The notes: generated by a model not told the origin, from the letters alone. DNA of 64,000 nucleotides from Cephalotus follicularis (GCA_001972305.1 BDDD01000998.1:303462-367461), one strand, 5' to 3'. Counted from the first letter of the stretch, positions 23,590-34,697 are shown. Made by a program: numbers and translations.

Positions 23590-23935
23590 AGGCGTCGATG
23601 TCCTTGGTGAAAGACGTCGACCCATCTGTAAAATGGTGGAAAGACGTCGATGTCTTTGAAAGACACCATTGTCTTTCTCTATTTGTGTAGAGATCTGGCT
23701 GAAATATGTTGATGTCCTTGGAGAAAGACGTCGACGCGTTTCAAGAAAAATAGCCTGGGAATGCGCATCGATGTTCGGCATCGATGTCATTTATAGGGGA
23801 AGACATCTTGACGCAAAGACGTCGATGTCTTTCAAAGACATCGATGACTTTGCTACAGAATCACAGGTACAGCACTCTGAAGCGAAATACATGGACGTCC
23901 ATGGGCTAGGGGTCAATGTCTTTGCTGGGCAGGGT
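23590..23935. repeat. GACGTCGATGTC palindrome array, left LTR of F
   Basis: About a dozen copies of AAAGACGTCGATGTCTTT or its variants lie here, many self-complementary. Neighbouring units in opposite register (AAAGACATCGATGTCTTT) could pair with each other. The right LTR keeps the same array at 30388-30720. Confidence 0.85.
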
Positions 23936-24443
23936 CGAGTTTTGTGCAGAAAAACTAGCCAATCTCATACCAAAATAAAATTTCAAGCCATTCTTTGAAA
24001 ACCATGGTTTAAAATCAATCATTTGAGGTTAGTAAAACTTGTTACAACCTTCAAAATTCAGTTTCAATCCTCCTAGATCAGATAGATCAAGGAAATCAAT
24101 AAAACCCTAGTTTTTCAATTCAATGAAATACAATCACTCAATTCAATCAGTCATTCAATCAATTATGCAATTAAGAAATAGGCAACCAAGTAGGGAAGTC
24201 CTACCTTCAATGAAGCTTCAAAAGTTGAGCTATCGATCGGTCAATCGGCTGAAATCACCCAAGAATCAGCTGCTCTGCCACTCAATCGGCAACCCACACT
24301 GGCAATTGCTATCCTTGTTGAAGGAGATGCAATCAGGAGCTGCTATGGAGATGGGGGGAGGCTGCCAGCAAGAGAGAGAAAGGGAGAAGGATAGAGAGAG
24401 GGAGAAGAATGAAAGAATGAGAGAATGAGAGTGAGAAATTGGC

Positions 24444-24452
24444 TTATATAGT
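24444..24452 (-). promoter_or_regulatory. TATA box, left LTR of F
   Basis: On the minus strand 'actatataagcc' lies about 170 bp from the LTR start and is followed by a CT-rich leader. The right LTR has the same arrangement. Confidence 0.65.
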
Positions 24453-24619
24453 AAGTTTGACCAACTCTCCGATACTCAACCCAAAATCCTGACTATACAT
24501 GCAAATAACCAATACAATAACAATAGGTATAAGAATACCTCAATTCAATAAAATTCGATATAGTACAATACGGTACAATGTCTGCATGAACAGTACAAAA
24601 GGGAATTTGTGTCGTCACA

Positions 24620-24634
24620 TTCTCCCCTCCTTAA
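24620..24634 (-). other. Polypurine tract of element F
   Basis: The minus strand reads TTTAAGGAGGGGAGA directly against the 3' LTR. It is the expected plus-strand primer. Confidence 0.85.
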
Positions 24635-24657
24635 AAGAATCTGGTCCCCAGATTCAC

Positions 24658-25793
24658 TAGTCAATCGATCAATCAATCAAATAGGAAAGGATATGTCTCT
24701 CTCATATCATCCTTACTCTACCAGGTGCGCTCCACTGAACTATGATACTGCCATAGAACACTGACCAAAGGAATGGTCTTGTTCCTCAATACTCTGATCT
24801 GTCTGTCAACAATCTGTATAGGAGTCTCAATAAACGATAAGTCAGGTTCTAGCTGAATTTGACTGTACTAATGATGTGTGAAGGATCTCGAATATATCTC
24901 CTCAACTGAGAAACATGGAACACATCATGAATTCCCGACAATGTTGGAGGCAAGGCAAGCCTGTAAGAAAGTCGTCCAATTCGATCCAATACCTCGGAAG
25001 GTCCAATAAAATGAGGAGAAAGCTTCCCTTTCTTCCCGAATCTCACGACTCCTTTAGTGGGCGACACTTTGAGGAAAACATGGTCACCAACACCAAACTC
25101 CAACCCTCTGCGATGAACATCGGCATAGCTTTTCTGTCTACTTTGTGCAACAAACAATTGGTATTTAATCAATTTCACTTTCTCTGAGGTAATCTGTACA
25201 ATCTCTGGCCCCAAAATGTTCTTTTCACTGACCTGATCCCAACAAACTGGCGATCGGCACTTTCTAGCATATAGGGCTTCATAAGGAGCCATATGTATGC
25301 TCTCGTGATAACTATTGTTATACGAGAACTCAATCAAATGTAAGTAGTCATCCCAACTACCTCCAAAGTCGAGAAGGCATGCACGAAGCATGTCCTCCAA
25401 TGTCTGAATGGTCCTTTTGGACAAACCATCTATTTGGGGATGATAAGCAGTGTTAAAAATCAATTCGGTACCCATAGCTACCTTTAACTTCCTCCAAAAA
25501 CTAGAAGTGAAGCGAGAGTCTCAATCTGAAACGATGCTAACAGGAGCTCCATGGGCTTTGACAATCTCTTTCAAGAACAATCTGGACAACTTTTCTCTCG
25601 AATAAGTCATCCAAATCGGCAGAAAGTTGGCCGACTTCGTGAGCCGGTAGACAATAACCCATATACCATCGTGTCTATCATGAGTCAGAGGTAACCCGGA
25701 CACGAAATCCATGGTAATGTGCTCCCATTTCCACTCAGGAATGAGCAAAGGCTGCAGCAAGCCTACCGGTCTCTGGTGCTTTGCCTTTACTTG
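24658..25793 (-). pseudogene. Element F integrase core and chromodomain
   Basis: The catalytic core reads 'EWKWEHITMDFVSGLP' (first Asp near 25683), 'GAPVSIVSD' then a stop where R is expected (near 25520), and 'AYHPQIDGLSKRTIQTLEDM'. The glutamate of the DD(35)E triad, in QSERT of active relatives, reads K (GLSKRT), so strand transfer should be lost. The GPY-like C-terminal domain follows ('RGLEFGVGDHVFLKVSPTKG...HFIGPSEVLDRIG'). After a -1 frameshift near 24850 the Tekay chromodomain is complete ('LRNKTIPLVSVLWQYHSSVERTW', stop, 'SKDDMRETYPFLF'), ending next to the polypurine tract. The zinc-binding HHCC region lies at the end of the preceding block and is separated by a stop at the CLTC-Q position (TAG for CAG). 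Confidence 0.92.
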
Positions 25794-26615
25794 CTAACAA
25801 GTAAGGCATCTCGATACAAACTCTGCGATCTCGCTCTTCCTACCAATCCACCAATAGCTAAGTTTCAAGTCTTGGTACATCTTTGTACTCCCTGGATGAA
25901 CAGAGAAACGAGATTTATGGTCTTGAGAAAGAAGTTCTTTCTTCAACTCGCTATTGGCTGGAACGCAAATTATGTTCCTGTATCTCAATAATCCATCTAT
26001 AGACAGGGAGAAATCGGGTTTCAATCCTTCATCAACAGAACTAGACACTTTATGCAATTCAATATCCACTATCTGAGCATCTGTAATCCGGTCAAGCAAT
26101 GCAGGTTGCACATGTATATGGGAAAGAGTCATACAATACAACTTGCGACTCAATGCATCTGCAACAACATTCACTTTTCCCGGATGATATTCAATATCAC
26201 AATCATAATCATTAAGAAGCTTGAACCACCTTCTCTGTCTCATGTTCAATTCCTTCTGTGGAAAGAGATATCTCAAACTCTCATGATCTGCGAAAACTGT
26301 GAACTTGGTCCCATAAAGGTAGTGGCGCCATTTTCCAAGAGCAAAGACAATGGCCACCAACTCCAAGTCATGCACTGGGTAGTTTTCTTCATGTGGTTTG
26401 ATCTTCCTCGATGCATATGCAATCACTTTGCCGTATTGCATAAGAACGCAACCAAGCCCCTTCCCAGAAGCATTGATGTATACAACAAAGTCTTCGTTCC
26501 CGTCTGGCAAGGCTAGGACAGGATCAGAAATGAATCTGTCTTTCAACTCTTGAAAACTTCTTTCACAATCACTATCCCATACAAAGGCAGCGTTGTTCTG
26601 TATCAATATGGTCAA
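25794..26615 (-). pseudogene. Element F RNase H and integrase zinc finger
   Basis: A single open frame of 273 codons covers the end of RT, the Ty3/Gypsy RNase H and the HHCC finger of integrase. RNase H removes the RNA strand during cDNA synthesis. Seen motifs: '[17 protein letters not shown]', '[18 protein letters not shown]', '[26 protein letters not shown]', '[11 protein letters not shown]', '[35 protein letters not shown]', and '[18 protein letters not shown]...CLTC'. The first catalytic Asp, usually in YSDAS, reads N (YINAS), which should inactivate the enzyme; the Glu of DLEL and Asp of ADH are kept. The open frame is intact despite this, so the element is not very old. Confidence 0.93.
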
Positions 26616-27600
26616 TGGTGTAGCAATATGAGAAAATCCATCAATAAACTAACGATAATACCCTGCTAAACCCAAGAAGTTGCGAACTTTGGAAGCATTC
26701 GTCGGTCGTTTCCAATCTTTCACTGCCTCTACTTTCGATGGATCCACTGATAAACTGTCACCAGAAACAATATGCCCAAGAAAAGCAACCTCCGATAACC
26801 AAAACTCTCACTTGTTGAATTTGGCATACAATCGATGATCCCTCAATGTCTACAATACAATGTGGAGGCGCCAAGCATGCTCCTCATCGGTCCTGGAATA
26901 GACCAAGAGGTCGTCAATGAACAATACAATGAACTGATACAGATACTGTCTAAACACTCCGTTCATCAGGTCCACGAAAGCCGCGGGAGCATTAGTCACA
27001 CCGAAAGGCATAACCAAGAACTCATAATGGCCATATCTCAATCTAAAAGTCATCTTCGGAACATCCTCCGATCTGACTTTCAACTGGTGGTAGCCCGATC
27101 TCAAATCGAGCTTAGAAAACACTGTCGCTCCTCTGAGCTGGTCGAACAGCTCGTCAATGTGTGGTAGAGGGTACTTATTCTTCACTGTAACTCTATTGAG
27201 TTGTCGGTAGTCAATACACATACGGAGCGATCCATCTTTCTACTTGACAAAAAGAACAGGTGCTCCCCATGGTGAAGCAATAGGTCTTATAAACCTTTGT
27301 CTAGAAGATTCCGTAACGGTATCTTTAACTCTTTCAATTCTATCGGTTCCTTTTGGTACGGTGCTCAAGAAATCGATGCAGTCCCTGGTATCAAATCAAT
27401 CATGAACTCTATCTCTCTGTCAGGCGGTAAAGAAGTCAAATCCTGAGGAAAAACATCTCCGAACTCGCAAACCACTGGAATATCTTCCAGTGCCGGCCGC
27501 CATCTATCTGTCTACATGCAAAGCCAAAATCATTGGAACGAACAATGGCTCTAAGGTGCCAAGAAACTGAAAAGGCTGTCATCCTGGAGGACTGAAAACC
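26616..27600 (-). pseudogene. Element F reverse transcriptase
   Basis: The central part is open from 27221 to 26850: '[47 protein letters not shown]' and '[25 protein letters not shown]', then '[13 protein letters not shown]'. All three catalytic aspartates (LDLRS and FIDD) are present. The N-terminal part (27230-27600) is recognisable but frameshifted, with 'FVKK'-type sequence near 27245. The C-terminal connection domain (26616-26850) carries stops but still reads '[45 protein letters not shown]'. Next comes RNase H. Confidence 0.9.
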
Positions 27601-28154
27601 ACTACTTTTCAATGACAATCCACCTGAACAAAGCTAGTAGACAACCAATCCATGCCAATAGTCACATCGAGGCCATCCACCGGTAAAACAATAAGATCGG
27701 CTAACAAGCAACGATCATCAATCTTTACTATACAATCTTTGCACACTCGATTGGGGGTCACTGACTCACCGAGACGTGTGGATACCTCCATCAAGAATGC
27801 AAGGTACTCAGGTCTCAAACCAACATGGAAGACAAAATGCAATGCAGTGAATGAATAGGGTGAACCCGGATCAATAATAACCCGTGCTGGAAGCTGAAAG
27901 AGTCGAATGGTACCTCGAATCACAACATCGGACCCTGCTGCAGCACTCGATTCCATAGCAAACACTCGAGCCTGAACCGTCGAAGAAGAACTCATAGGCT
28001 GTTTCCCTCTGTACTGTGAAGTCCCACGGGAAGAAGACGGTACATTGGTTGTCGGTCCCGGTGGGGGCGGTGACCGCTGTGTCTGATCAAATCCTCTAGG
28101 TCGAGAACTCCGAGGACAATCTCTAGCAATGTGGTCCGAACCACCACAAACCAA
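27601..28154 (-). pseudogene. Element F second zinc knuckle and aspartic protease
   Basis: One open frame of 181 codons begins in the second zinc knuckle (VCGGSDHIARDC; the first Cys of the CX2CX4HX4C motif lies just upstream), passes a Pro/Ser-rich linker, and enters the Gypsy protease. The active-site motif reads 'ARVIIDPGSPYSFTA', with P in the middle position of the D-(T/S)-G triad, which should abolish or weaken activity. The C-terminal protease motif 'VTIGMDWLSTSFVQVDCH' is intact. Protease releases Gag, RT and integrase from the polyprotein. The next block is RT, as in functional Tekay elements. Confidence 0.9.
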
Positions 28155-29030
28155 GCAAAGGCCTAAAAACCGTCTACAGTTATCAGAAGTGTGGTTGGTC
28201 TTCTAACAATGCACACAAGGAACCGTAGTACTCTGATTACCACTCCTAGAGAGTCTAGAGGGTGTACCCTGACTAGATGCTGAAGATCAGTCTCCTCGAT
28301 GTGCGTTCCTCGATATGTTTCTCCTTTGAGAATGGGACAGGCTCCCGCTATCCTGATTACTATCTTGAGAACCTTGTGAGGGGCTACAATCAGTCTTCTG
28401 CGATTTCGTGCTGCCACTTTCACTATCACTCTGCCAAGAAGAATGAGTAGGCCTGCTACGGGAAATATCTCTCATCAGTTTAGCCTCAGCTGCAATATCC
28501 TCAAGCTGCATAGGTCGGGAAGAAATATCTAATATGGAGGTCAAACCCAAGGGAGTCAGTTGCCTCCTCAAATCCAGTCTCAGACCCGAAGGAACTTCTT
28601 TGCTCTATGCTCTTGGGCATCCACTAAGTATGGGGCAGATCGGGCTAACTGCATGAATCTCACCTCATACTCAGCAACTGTCATGCTTCCTTGTACAAAG
28701 TTAGCGAATTCAATCTCTCTTCTGTCTGTCTCTACCTCAGGATAGTACCTTCCATTGAATTCTCTTTTGAAGGCATCCAAAGAGTGGACTATACCATTCC
28801 TTGTCCAATATGTGTTAACCATAGCTCACCAGTGCTCAGTTTCTCCTTGGAGCATATACACTGCCAATACCAATTTCTGTTCATCATCACATCCCATGAC
28901 CTCAAAGATCTTCTCCAATTGTGTTAGCCAAGACTCCGCAAGAGTAAGATCAGGGAGTCTCACAAATGCTGGAGGCTGTAACTTTAAGAAGCGACTCAAC
29001 AAGGGGATGATTAGATACAATCCCTTTCAA
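28155..29030 (-). pseudogene. Element F gag (retrotransposon gag domain and first knuckle)
   Basis: Gag is split into several frames. From the 5' side: 'PPAFVRLPDLTLAESWLTQLEKIFEVMGCDDEQKLVLAVYMLQGETEHW', then a stop where a second W is expected (TGA for TGG, near 28822), 'AMVNTYWTRNGIVHSLDAFKREFNGRYYPEVE', 'FANFVQGSMTVAEYEVRFMQLARSAPYLVDAQEHRAKKFL', and after a frameshift a charged Ser/Arg-rich region and the first zinc knuckle near 28200. Gag packages the RNA. The primer site lies under 100 bp upstream, so the usual N-terminal segment of about 80-100 residues has been lost. Confidence 0.88.
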
Positions 29031-29110
29031 TTTCAATATCAATCTCTATGCAAATCCATTCAATCAATCTCAATCAATGCATTAATATACTTAACTAGCA
29101 GGCCAAACAA

Positions 29111-29124
29111 TATCTCTGATACCA
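29111..29124 (-). other. Primer-binding site of element F
   Basis: The minus strand reads TGGTATCAGAGATA, matching the complement of the initiator Met tRNA 3' end in the first 11-12 bases. It lies 3 bp from the 5' LTR. It fixes the element's orientation. Confidence 0.85.
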
Positions 29125-30387
29125 TTCTGTAAAACCCCCGCGCTCGCTCGGTGGACACGTGGCATTACACTCAATCCAATAACAATACAATGGTCAGGAC
29201 TAGCAATATAAAAATGCAGAAAAACTTAAAACTTTGCAATACATATCATTACGCGGAAGATATAATGCAACAATCCATCTTTAAAGTACAGTACAATACA
29301 ATACAATCCTTTACAATACCAATCTTTTACAATACACTTATCAACTCTTCAATACAACACAACTAAGAACTCTATCAGATCCAGACGAACCCCTCGGTCG
29401 ATCGAATCTTCAATCCTTCAGTCCGCTACCACCTACTGCCCTACCTATGCCGCACACAAACGTACAACACAACCCCAACCCGAAGGATGGGGTTAGCCAC
29501 ACTGGCTAAGCAGAAACCTCATGCATCATGTATGCATGAACAATGTGCAATATCGGTAAAAATATATGCAATAACAATGTGCGGTGTACAATATCAATGC
29601 ATGACATGGGAAATGCATATGTACGGTTGGCGGTCAGACTACCCGTATGGCAATGGCCCATAACAGAGCATACGGATAGGATCTATAACAATCAATCAAT
29701 GGCACACACTAAATGGCAGTGTATAAAACACCTAATTAATCAATCAATATCCTATAGAGCATGCGACCCTCGCTCAATACAATGTCAATCAGTTAGCAAA
29801 GATCAATCCCACAGAAGGTAGTCCTTCAAAAAAGGTGGGAGATCTATCTACGGTTCTCAGATTGATCAAGTCTGGGACTCATAGATCTTCCAGCCTATGG
29901 CTGGGTCAATACAATCTCAATGAGCTACAACCGAGGGAGCTAGTGACACCGTTTGGGAGCTACGGCCTCAAGGGAACATCAATCGACAATCAATTAGTAC
30001 CGCTCGTCAGCGAGTCAATACAGTACAGTGAATGAAATGATCGACGAGATAGGTGGACAGAGTCAACAAGCTCACATGCTGACACGAATCATAAGGTCGC
30101 TCTATAGGATCCGTACAATACAATCAATCATGTCAGTACAATATCATTACAATGTCAATAGGCAAAGTCAATGAGTGACGGTATCTAATGGAGGTTTGGG
30201 AATGTGCATCCAACTTACCGACTTAGATTCACATCACTCATGACTCAAGCAATCAATCGGTCAGTACAATCATTAAAACTGTTTTCAAACACTTGAACAC
30301 CTCAAGTGAGGCTCCAGTCAAGTGGCAATGAAAAAAGAAGTTGAAAGCCAACTTTAAAGTAGTTAAAAACTCTTTTGAGTCCATTAG

Positions 30388-30720
30388 GAGTCGATGTCCT
30401 TGGTGAAAGACGTCGACGCATCTGTAAAATGGTGGAAAGACGTCGATGTCTTTGAAAGACATCGATGTCTTTCTCCATTTGTGTAGAGATCTGGCCGAAA
30501 GACGTCGATGTCCTTGGAGAAAGACATCGACGCGTTTCAATAAAAATATCCTGGGAATGCGCATCGATGTTCAGCATCGATGTGTTTTCTGGGGAAAGAC
30601 ATCTCGAGGCAAAGACGTCGATGTCTTTCAAAGACGTCTGTGTCTTTGCTGCGGAATCACAGATACAACACTCTGAAGCAAAATACATCGACGTCCATGG
30701 GCTAGGGGTCGATGTCTTTG
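30388..30720. repeat. GACGTCGATGTC palindrome array, right LTR of F
   Basis: TCGA cores occur at about 30391, 30413, 30443, 30462, 30505, 30527, 30564, 30577, 30604, 30618, 30688 and 30709, most inside GACGTCGAYGTC or GACATCGATGTC, and the exact palindrome ACATCGATGT occurs. Several steps are 19-22 bp or near 43 bp; others are irregular. Confidence 0.85.
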
Positions 30721-31240
30721 CTAGGCATGTTCGAGTTTTGTGCAGAAAACCAGCCATATCTCATACCAAATTACAATTTAAAGCCATTCTTTGAAAACCA
30801 AGGTTTAAAATCAATCATTTGAAGTTAGTAAAACTTGTTACAACCTTCAAAATCTAGTTTCAATCCTCCTAGATCAGTTAGATCAAGGAAATCAATAAAA
30901 CTTTAGTATTTTAATTCAATGCAATACAATCACTCAATTAGATCAATCATTCAATCAATTATGCAATTAAGCATTAGGCAATCAAGTAGGGAAGTCCTAC
31001 CTTCAATGAAGCTTCAAAAGTTGAGCTATCGATCGGTCAATCTGCTGAAATTACCCAAGAATCAGCTGCTCTGTCACTCAATCAGCAACCCACACTTGTA
31101 GTCGGCATCCTTGTTGAAGGAGATGTAATCAGGAGCTGCTATGGAGATGGAGGGAGGCTGTCCGTAAGAGAGAGAGAGAGGGAGAAGGATAGATAGAGGG
31201 AGAAGAATGAAAGAATGAGAGAATGAGAGTGAGAAATTGA

Positions 31241-31250
31241 CATATATAGT
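31241..31250 (-). promoter_or_regulatory. TATA box, 5' LTR of F
   Basis: The minus strand reads ACTATATATG about 160 bp from the LTR start, followed by a long CT-rich leader (plus-strand GA-rich tract 31166-31235). This is a typical promoter layout for a plant LTR. The start site is inferred. Confidence 0.7.
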
Positions 31251-31407
31251 CAATTCGACCAACTTTCTAATACTCAACCCAAAATCCTGACTATACATGC
31301 ATATAACCAATACAATAACAATAGGTATAAGAATACCTCAATTCGATATAGTACAATATGATACAATGTATGCATGAACAGTACAAAAGGGAATTCGGGT
31401 TGTCACA

Positions 31408-32553
31408 TCTTGGACATCTAATTTATTTGAAATAAATTCAGTTTTATGAATATGACCTTTTTAGTTTATGACTCCGTTATGTTTTGGATTTTGAAAATAA
31501 AGTCACTTGATATTTCTATGAGTTAAATATTTCTGACTTTATCAATTCAACTATGATATGTTTATGAAGTGTTATGAAATCATCTCTTTACCATGGAATT
31601 AAATGAGTTGATTTTTCTGATTATGAAAGCATGTGTTTATATCGTTTGATAACGATTTATGAATATGTTTTGGAAAACCATTTCTTATGTGTTTTAAATT
31701 CATTATGATAAAATCAATGTTTTGAAATGGTGAAGTACTAAGCTTTTTGTACCCACCTATGGGGCGTACCATAGGCATGTCGTAGGCCTAGCATGGGGAC
31801 ATGACACTTTTCGTAACGGTGTGATTAGTTTACGGTGTTTCTCTGTGATATCCTTGGATAGGATTTGTGATAGAGGCGTATGGATCAATCCTAGTTATAT
31901 GTTATGTGATATGTTATGATATGGGAATTGTTTGTGTGGTGCCGTACACTTCGATTCTATTTGGCAATCTGGATGTCGCGAATCCCTTGCTTCTATGTGC
32001 TTCTGATATGTGATATGTTATGATGCTCAGTTATGGAACCTTATGTTTTGAAAAGGTATGTTTATGTTTTTGCAAGTTATGGATTTGGTTTATAAAAATG
32101 CTGAGGCAATTCTTAAAGAATGTTTAAAGTTATTATTGTTTAAGAATTCTGTTTCTGGAGTACCTTCTGAAATCTTACTGCTTTTAAATCATCGTTTACT
32201 GTTTTTACATTCTATATTCGCACTGAGCTTTGCTCAAACGTTTTTTGTTTTCCATACGGTAGGTTATCAGGAGTACCGGGGAAATGTGTGATGAGAGTGT
32301 TCACCTAAGTTGAGGATCATCTAGTAGTTTGATCCTACTATGCTATGATGTCTTATGGTCATGTCGGGACTAGTTTTATGACTAATATGATAGTTTCAGT
32401 TATGACTTTTGGTTTATGTTTAGGTTTTCAGCCTATGTTTAGTTTCATCTATGCTACCAATTTATGTTTTAGCCCATCACGTTTTAAATAAAGATTAGCT
32501 TGAGAAGCTATTAAATTTTCTTGTAAGGGCTCCCACCTTTCGGGCTTCTTACA
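31408..32553 (+). mobile_element. LTR A1, right part
   Basis: This resumes LTR A1 after element F with the second target-site copy TCTTG. It matches LTR A2 (from about 52976) in order and content. It ends TTCTTACA at 32553, followed by a primer-site-like sequence. Confidence 0.88.
31756..31891 (+). ncRNA. Conserved hairpin block in LTR A1
   Basis: In order: stem CCTATGG (31756-31762) with CCATAGG (31769-31775); CATGTC (31776-31781) with GACATG (31798-31803); CGTAA (31812-31816) with TTACG (31830-31834); and the near-palindrome GGATCAATCC (31882-31891). The block recurs in five other LTR copies of this window. That it acts as structured RNA is inference. Confidence 0.5.
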
Positions 32554-32657
32554 GATTATGCTATCAGAGCAATAGGTTTTGTTCCTTAGAAGACCTAACT
32601 AGGTTTGACCTGTGAGATTGGGTAGAACTAACTAGGTTTGACCTGTCGATTATGCTA
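32554..32657 (+). other. Primer site and leader of element A, truncated
   Basis: TGCTATCAGAGC (32559-32570) differs by one base from the TGGTATCAGAGC primer site. The leader 'agacctaactaggtttgacctgt' starts the internal region and is partly duplicated. At 32658-32661 the sequence switches at a shared TCAG into the middle of LTR B. Confidence 0.75.
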
Positions 32658-33086
32658 TCAGTGTCTGTTAAATCATTACAGGTTAGTAATCCTGGCTGTG
32701 ATGAATTGTTTCACATTGTTGTTGGTTTTCTTATGCATATAGGCTGTTAGAGTTGTGATTCCAGCCACTTAAATCTATGTCATAGTTTATGGACCAATTG
32801 ATCAGTCCTTAGCATCTGTTTATGTTGTAATATAATCTCAGAAACTGAATGTGACTTTGAACAGTAGATTGGTTTGTTATATGTAGGTTCTATTTAGATG
32901 CCATTTGGTCTCTTTTCCCATATTTAGTCACTGGTCACATGGTAATGTCAATTCTATGTTTTTACACAGTCTAAATGTCATATAATGTCACATGCATATG
33001 CTCATGGGTCTCTGGCATAGAATTATACATGTTTAGGCAAGTTTTTGAATTGAAAATGTCAAGTTCTACTATTCTGTCGTCCAGAA

Positions 33087-33294
33087 CAGTCGGCTATGTT
33101 TATGGACAGTCGGCTGGTTTGGTTGTGTAGTCGGTTGTCTTATGAAAACAGACGACTGTTTTGTGTCAGGTAGCCGACTGGACCTCTATCACAGTCGACT
33201 GGCTGAAAGTCTGGTTTGAGTAGTCAACTGGGCTTTATGAGTAGTCGACTGCCAAGCTTCCAACAGTCGACTGGAGCTCTGTAATAGTCAGTTG
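33087..33294. repeat. CAGTCGACTG palindrome array in LTR B1
   Basis: Motifs start at about 33087, 33107, 33128, 33149, 33171, 33192, 33221, 33242, 33264 and 33285: steps 20, 21, 21, 22, 21, 29, 21, 22, 21. Confidence 0.88.
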
Positions 33295-33845
33295 TTTTGC
33301 TCAGAAAATTCCTATTTTAAACTATTTTGATCCGTTTGTTCATTGACTCAATCCGGGTCTTTTCTAAACACTGTAAAGAGTTTGTTTTATGTCCCTAATG
33401 TTTCTTAGACCCTTATATGAATAGTTTTGTGTCTTTTAGATTGTTGTGCTTCAAAGGGGAGTTTGAGTTAATAATCTTTCTGTAAGTGCTTTTGTGAATG
33501 CAAAAAGGTACGGATTTCTATCGTTCTTTGGCTATCTGGTTTTTATCGAACTAAAATCAGTTTTATGCTATGTTTCTTCGTTTTATGGACTTGGTTATGT
33601 TTTATGGTATGTTTCAAAAATAAAGTCGGTTTTTGAAATTTTATGAATTTAAATGTTTTTGACTTCATGATACGTTATGAAATGATCATCTCTTTATATC
33701 GAAAAAAAATGAGTTGATGTTTTGACTATGAAATCCAGGTTATGATATCGTTGGTGAACAATTTTCAAATATGTTTTGAGAAAGCATATTTATGTGTTTT
33801 AAACGTGATGTTTTCGAAATGATTGAATAGTAAGTATTGTACCCA

Positions 33846-34004
33846 CCTATGGGGCGTACCATAGGCACGTCGTAGGCCTGGCACGGGGACATGACACTTT
33901 CGTAGTGGTGTGATTAGTCTACAGCATCTGTCAATGTTATGAATAAATCCCATGGGGTGGATTTATGGATCCGCTATGTATGATAGAGGCGTATGAATCG
34001 ATTC
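33846..34004 (+). ncRNA. Conserved hairpin block in LTR B1
   Basis: Stems CCTATGG/CCATAGG from 33846, CACGTC/GACATG with one mismatch, CGTAG (33901-33905) with CTAC(A)G (33919-33924), then the palindrome GAATCGATTC (33995-34004). RNA structure is inferred. Confidence 0.5.
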
Positions 34005-34697
34005 TAGTATATGGATACGTGATATGAAATGATATGTGAGAATTGACTTGTGTAGTGTCGTACACTTCAATTCTAATGGGCATGTGGAATTAGCGTCTCC
34101 CTTGCCAATCTATGTTATGAAATGTGATATGATATGTGGCTCAGTATGACTTTATCAATCATGATATGATGTTTTTGAAATGTTTCGTAAATGTTTCGAA
34201 TGATATGAAATTGGTATTTTATGGAAATTCGGATATGATTTCAAAGAATGTTTAAGCTGTTTTAATTGCTTAAGATTTTTTTTATGAGTTTTATTGAGAT
34301 CTTACTGCTTTTAAATTGATCGTTCACTGCTTTTACCTTCTTTATCCAGACTGAGGTTTGCTCAGCCGCGTTTTTGTTTTTCATGCGCCATGTTATCAGG
34401 TGTAGCGGGGGAATGTGTGAATGAGAGTTGGTCACCTTTATGTAGTGGATCTCTAAGAGTGTGATCCCTATATGTGTTTTCTGTTATAGTGGTCATGAAC
34501 AATATGTTATTTTTGTTTATGTTTCAGTATTTGACTTTTGAAATATGTTAAGTTTAAAGTTTGGAACAGTTTTTTAGTTATGCTACGACTGCCATGTTCT
34601 TGGCTAATAAAGTTATGTTTATGTTCAGTTATGTTATGCTATTGCTTTTCTATTATGACCTGTGATGACTCCCGCCATCCGGGGTTGTTATAGATTG

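Larger units (their letters stand above)
22338..24619 (-). mobile_element. Element F, 3' LTR
   Basis: On the minus strand it runs TGTGACGACAC...GGGTGTTACA. A polypurine tract abuts it at 24620. It contains a TATA box at 24444-24452 and a GACGTC palindrome array at about 23590-23935. Confidence 0.92.
22338..31407 (-). mobile_element. Complete Tekay-type retrotransposon F, nested in LTR A1
   Basis: A 9.07-kb minus-strand element with two LTRs of 2282 and 2280 bp, primer-binding site, polypurine tract and gag-pol remnants in normal order. The flanking 5-mers are TCTTA (22333-22337) and TCTTG (31408-31412). LTR A2 keeps the unoccupied site near 52976-52990, where 'ctcttcttggacatc' is continuous, so the insertion point is proven. 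The two LTRs remain similar (roughly 95% over the first 100 bp by eye). Stops and catalytic substitutions in pol make the copy defective. Confidence 0.93.
29128..31407 (-). mobile_element. Element F, 5' LTR
   Basis: On the minus strand it runs TGTGACAACCCG...GGGTTTTACA and mirrors the LTR at 22338-24619. The left end on the plus strand reads TGTAAAACCCC where the other copy has TGTAACACCCC. TATA lies at 31241-31250, so U3 is about 160 bp and the GACGTC array (30388-30720) is downstream of the promoter. Confidence 0.92.
32658..34692 (+). mobile_element. LTR B1, 5'-truncated
   Basis: It aligns from its first base with position 46431 of the full-length LTR B3 and lacks the first ~700 bp. It ends GGGGTTGTTATA (TACA to TATA), followed by a primer site. 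It carries the CAGTCGACTG array and hairpin block. Confidence 0.88.

Noticed and set aside
23669-23998. Paired open frames over the GACGTC arrays (also 30302-30794)
   Set aside because: Palindromic arrays give similar frames on both strands; these are repeat translations.
31756-31834. Hammerhead or other known ribozyme
   Set aside because: The hammerhead core (CUGAUGA...GAAA) is absent; I could not match another known class.
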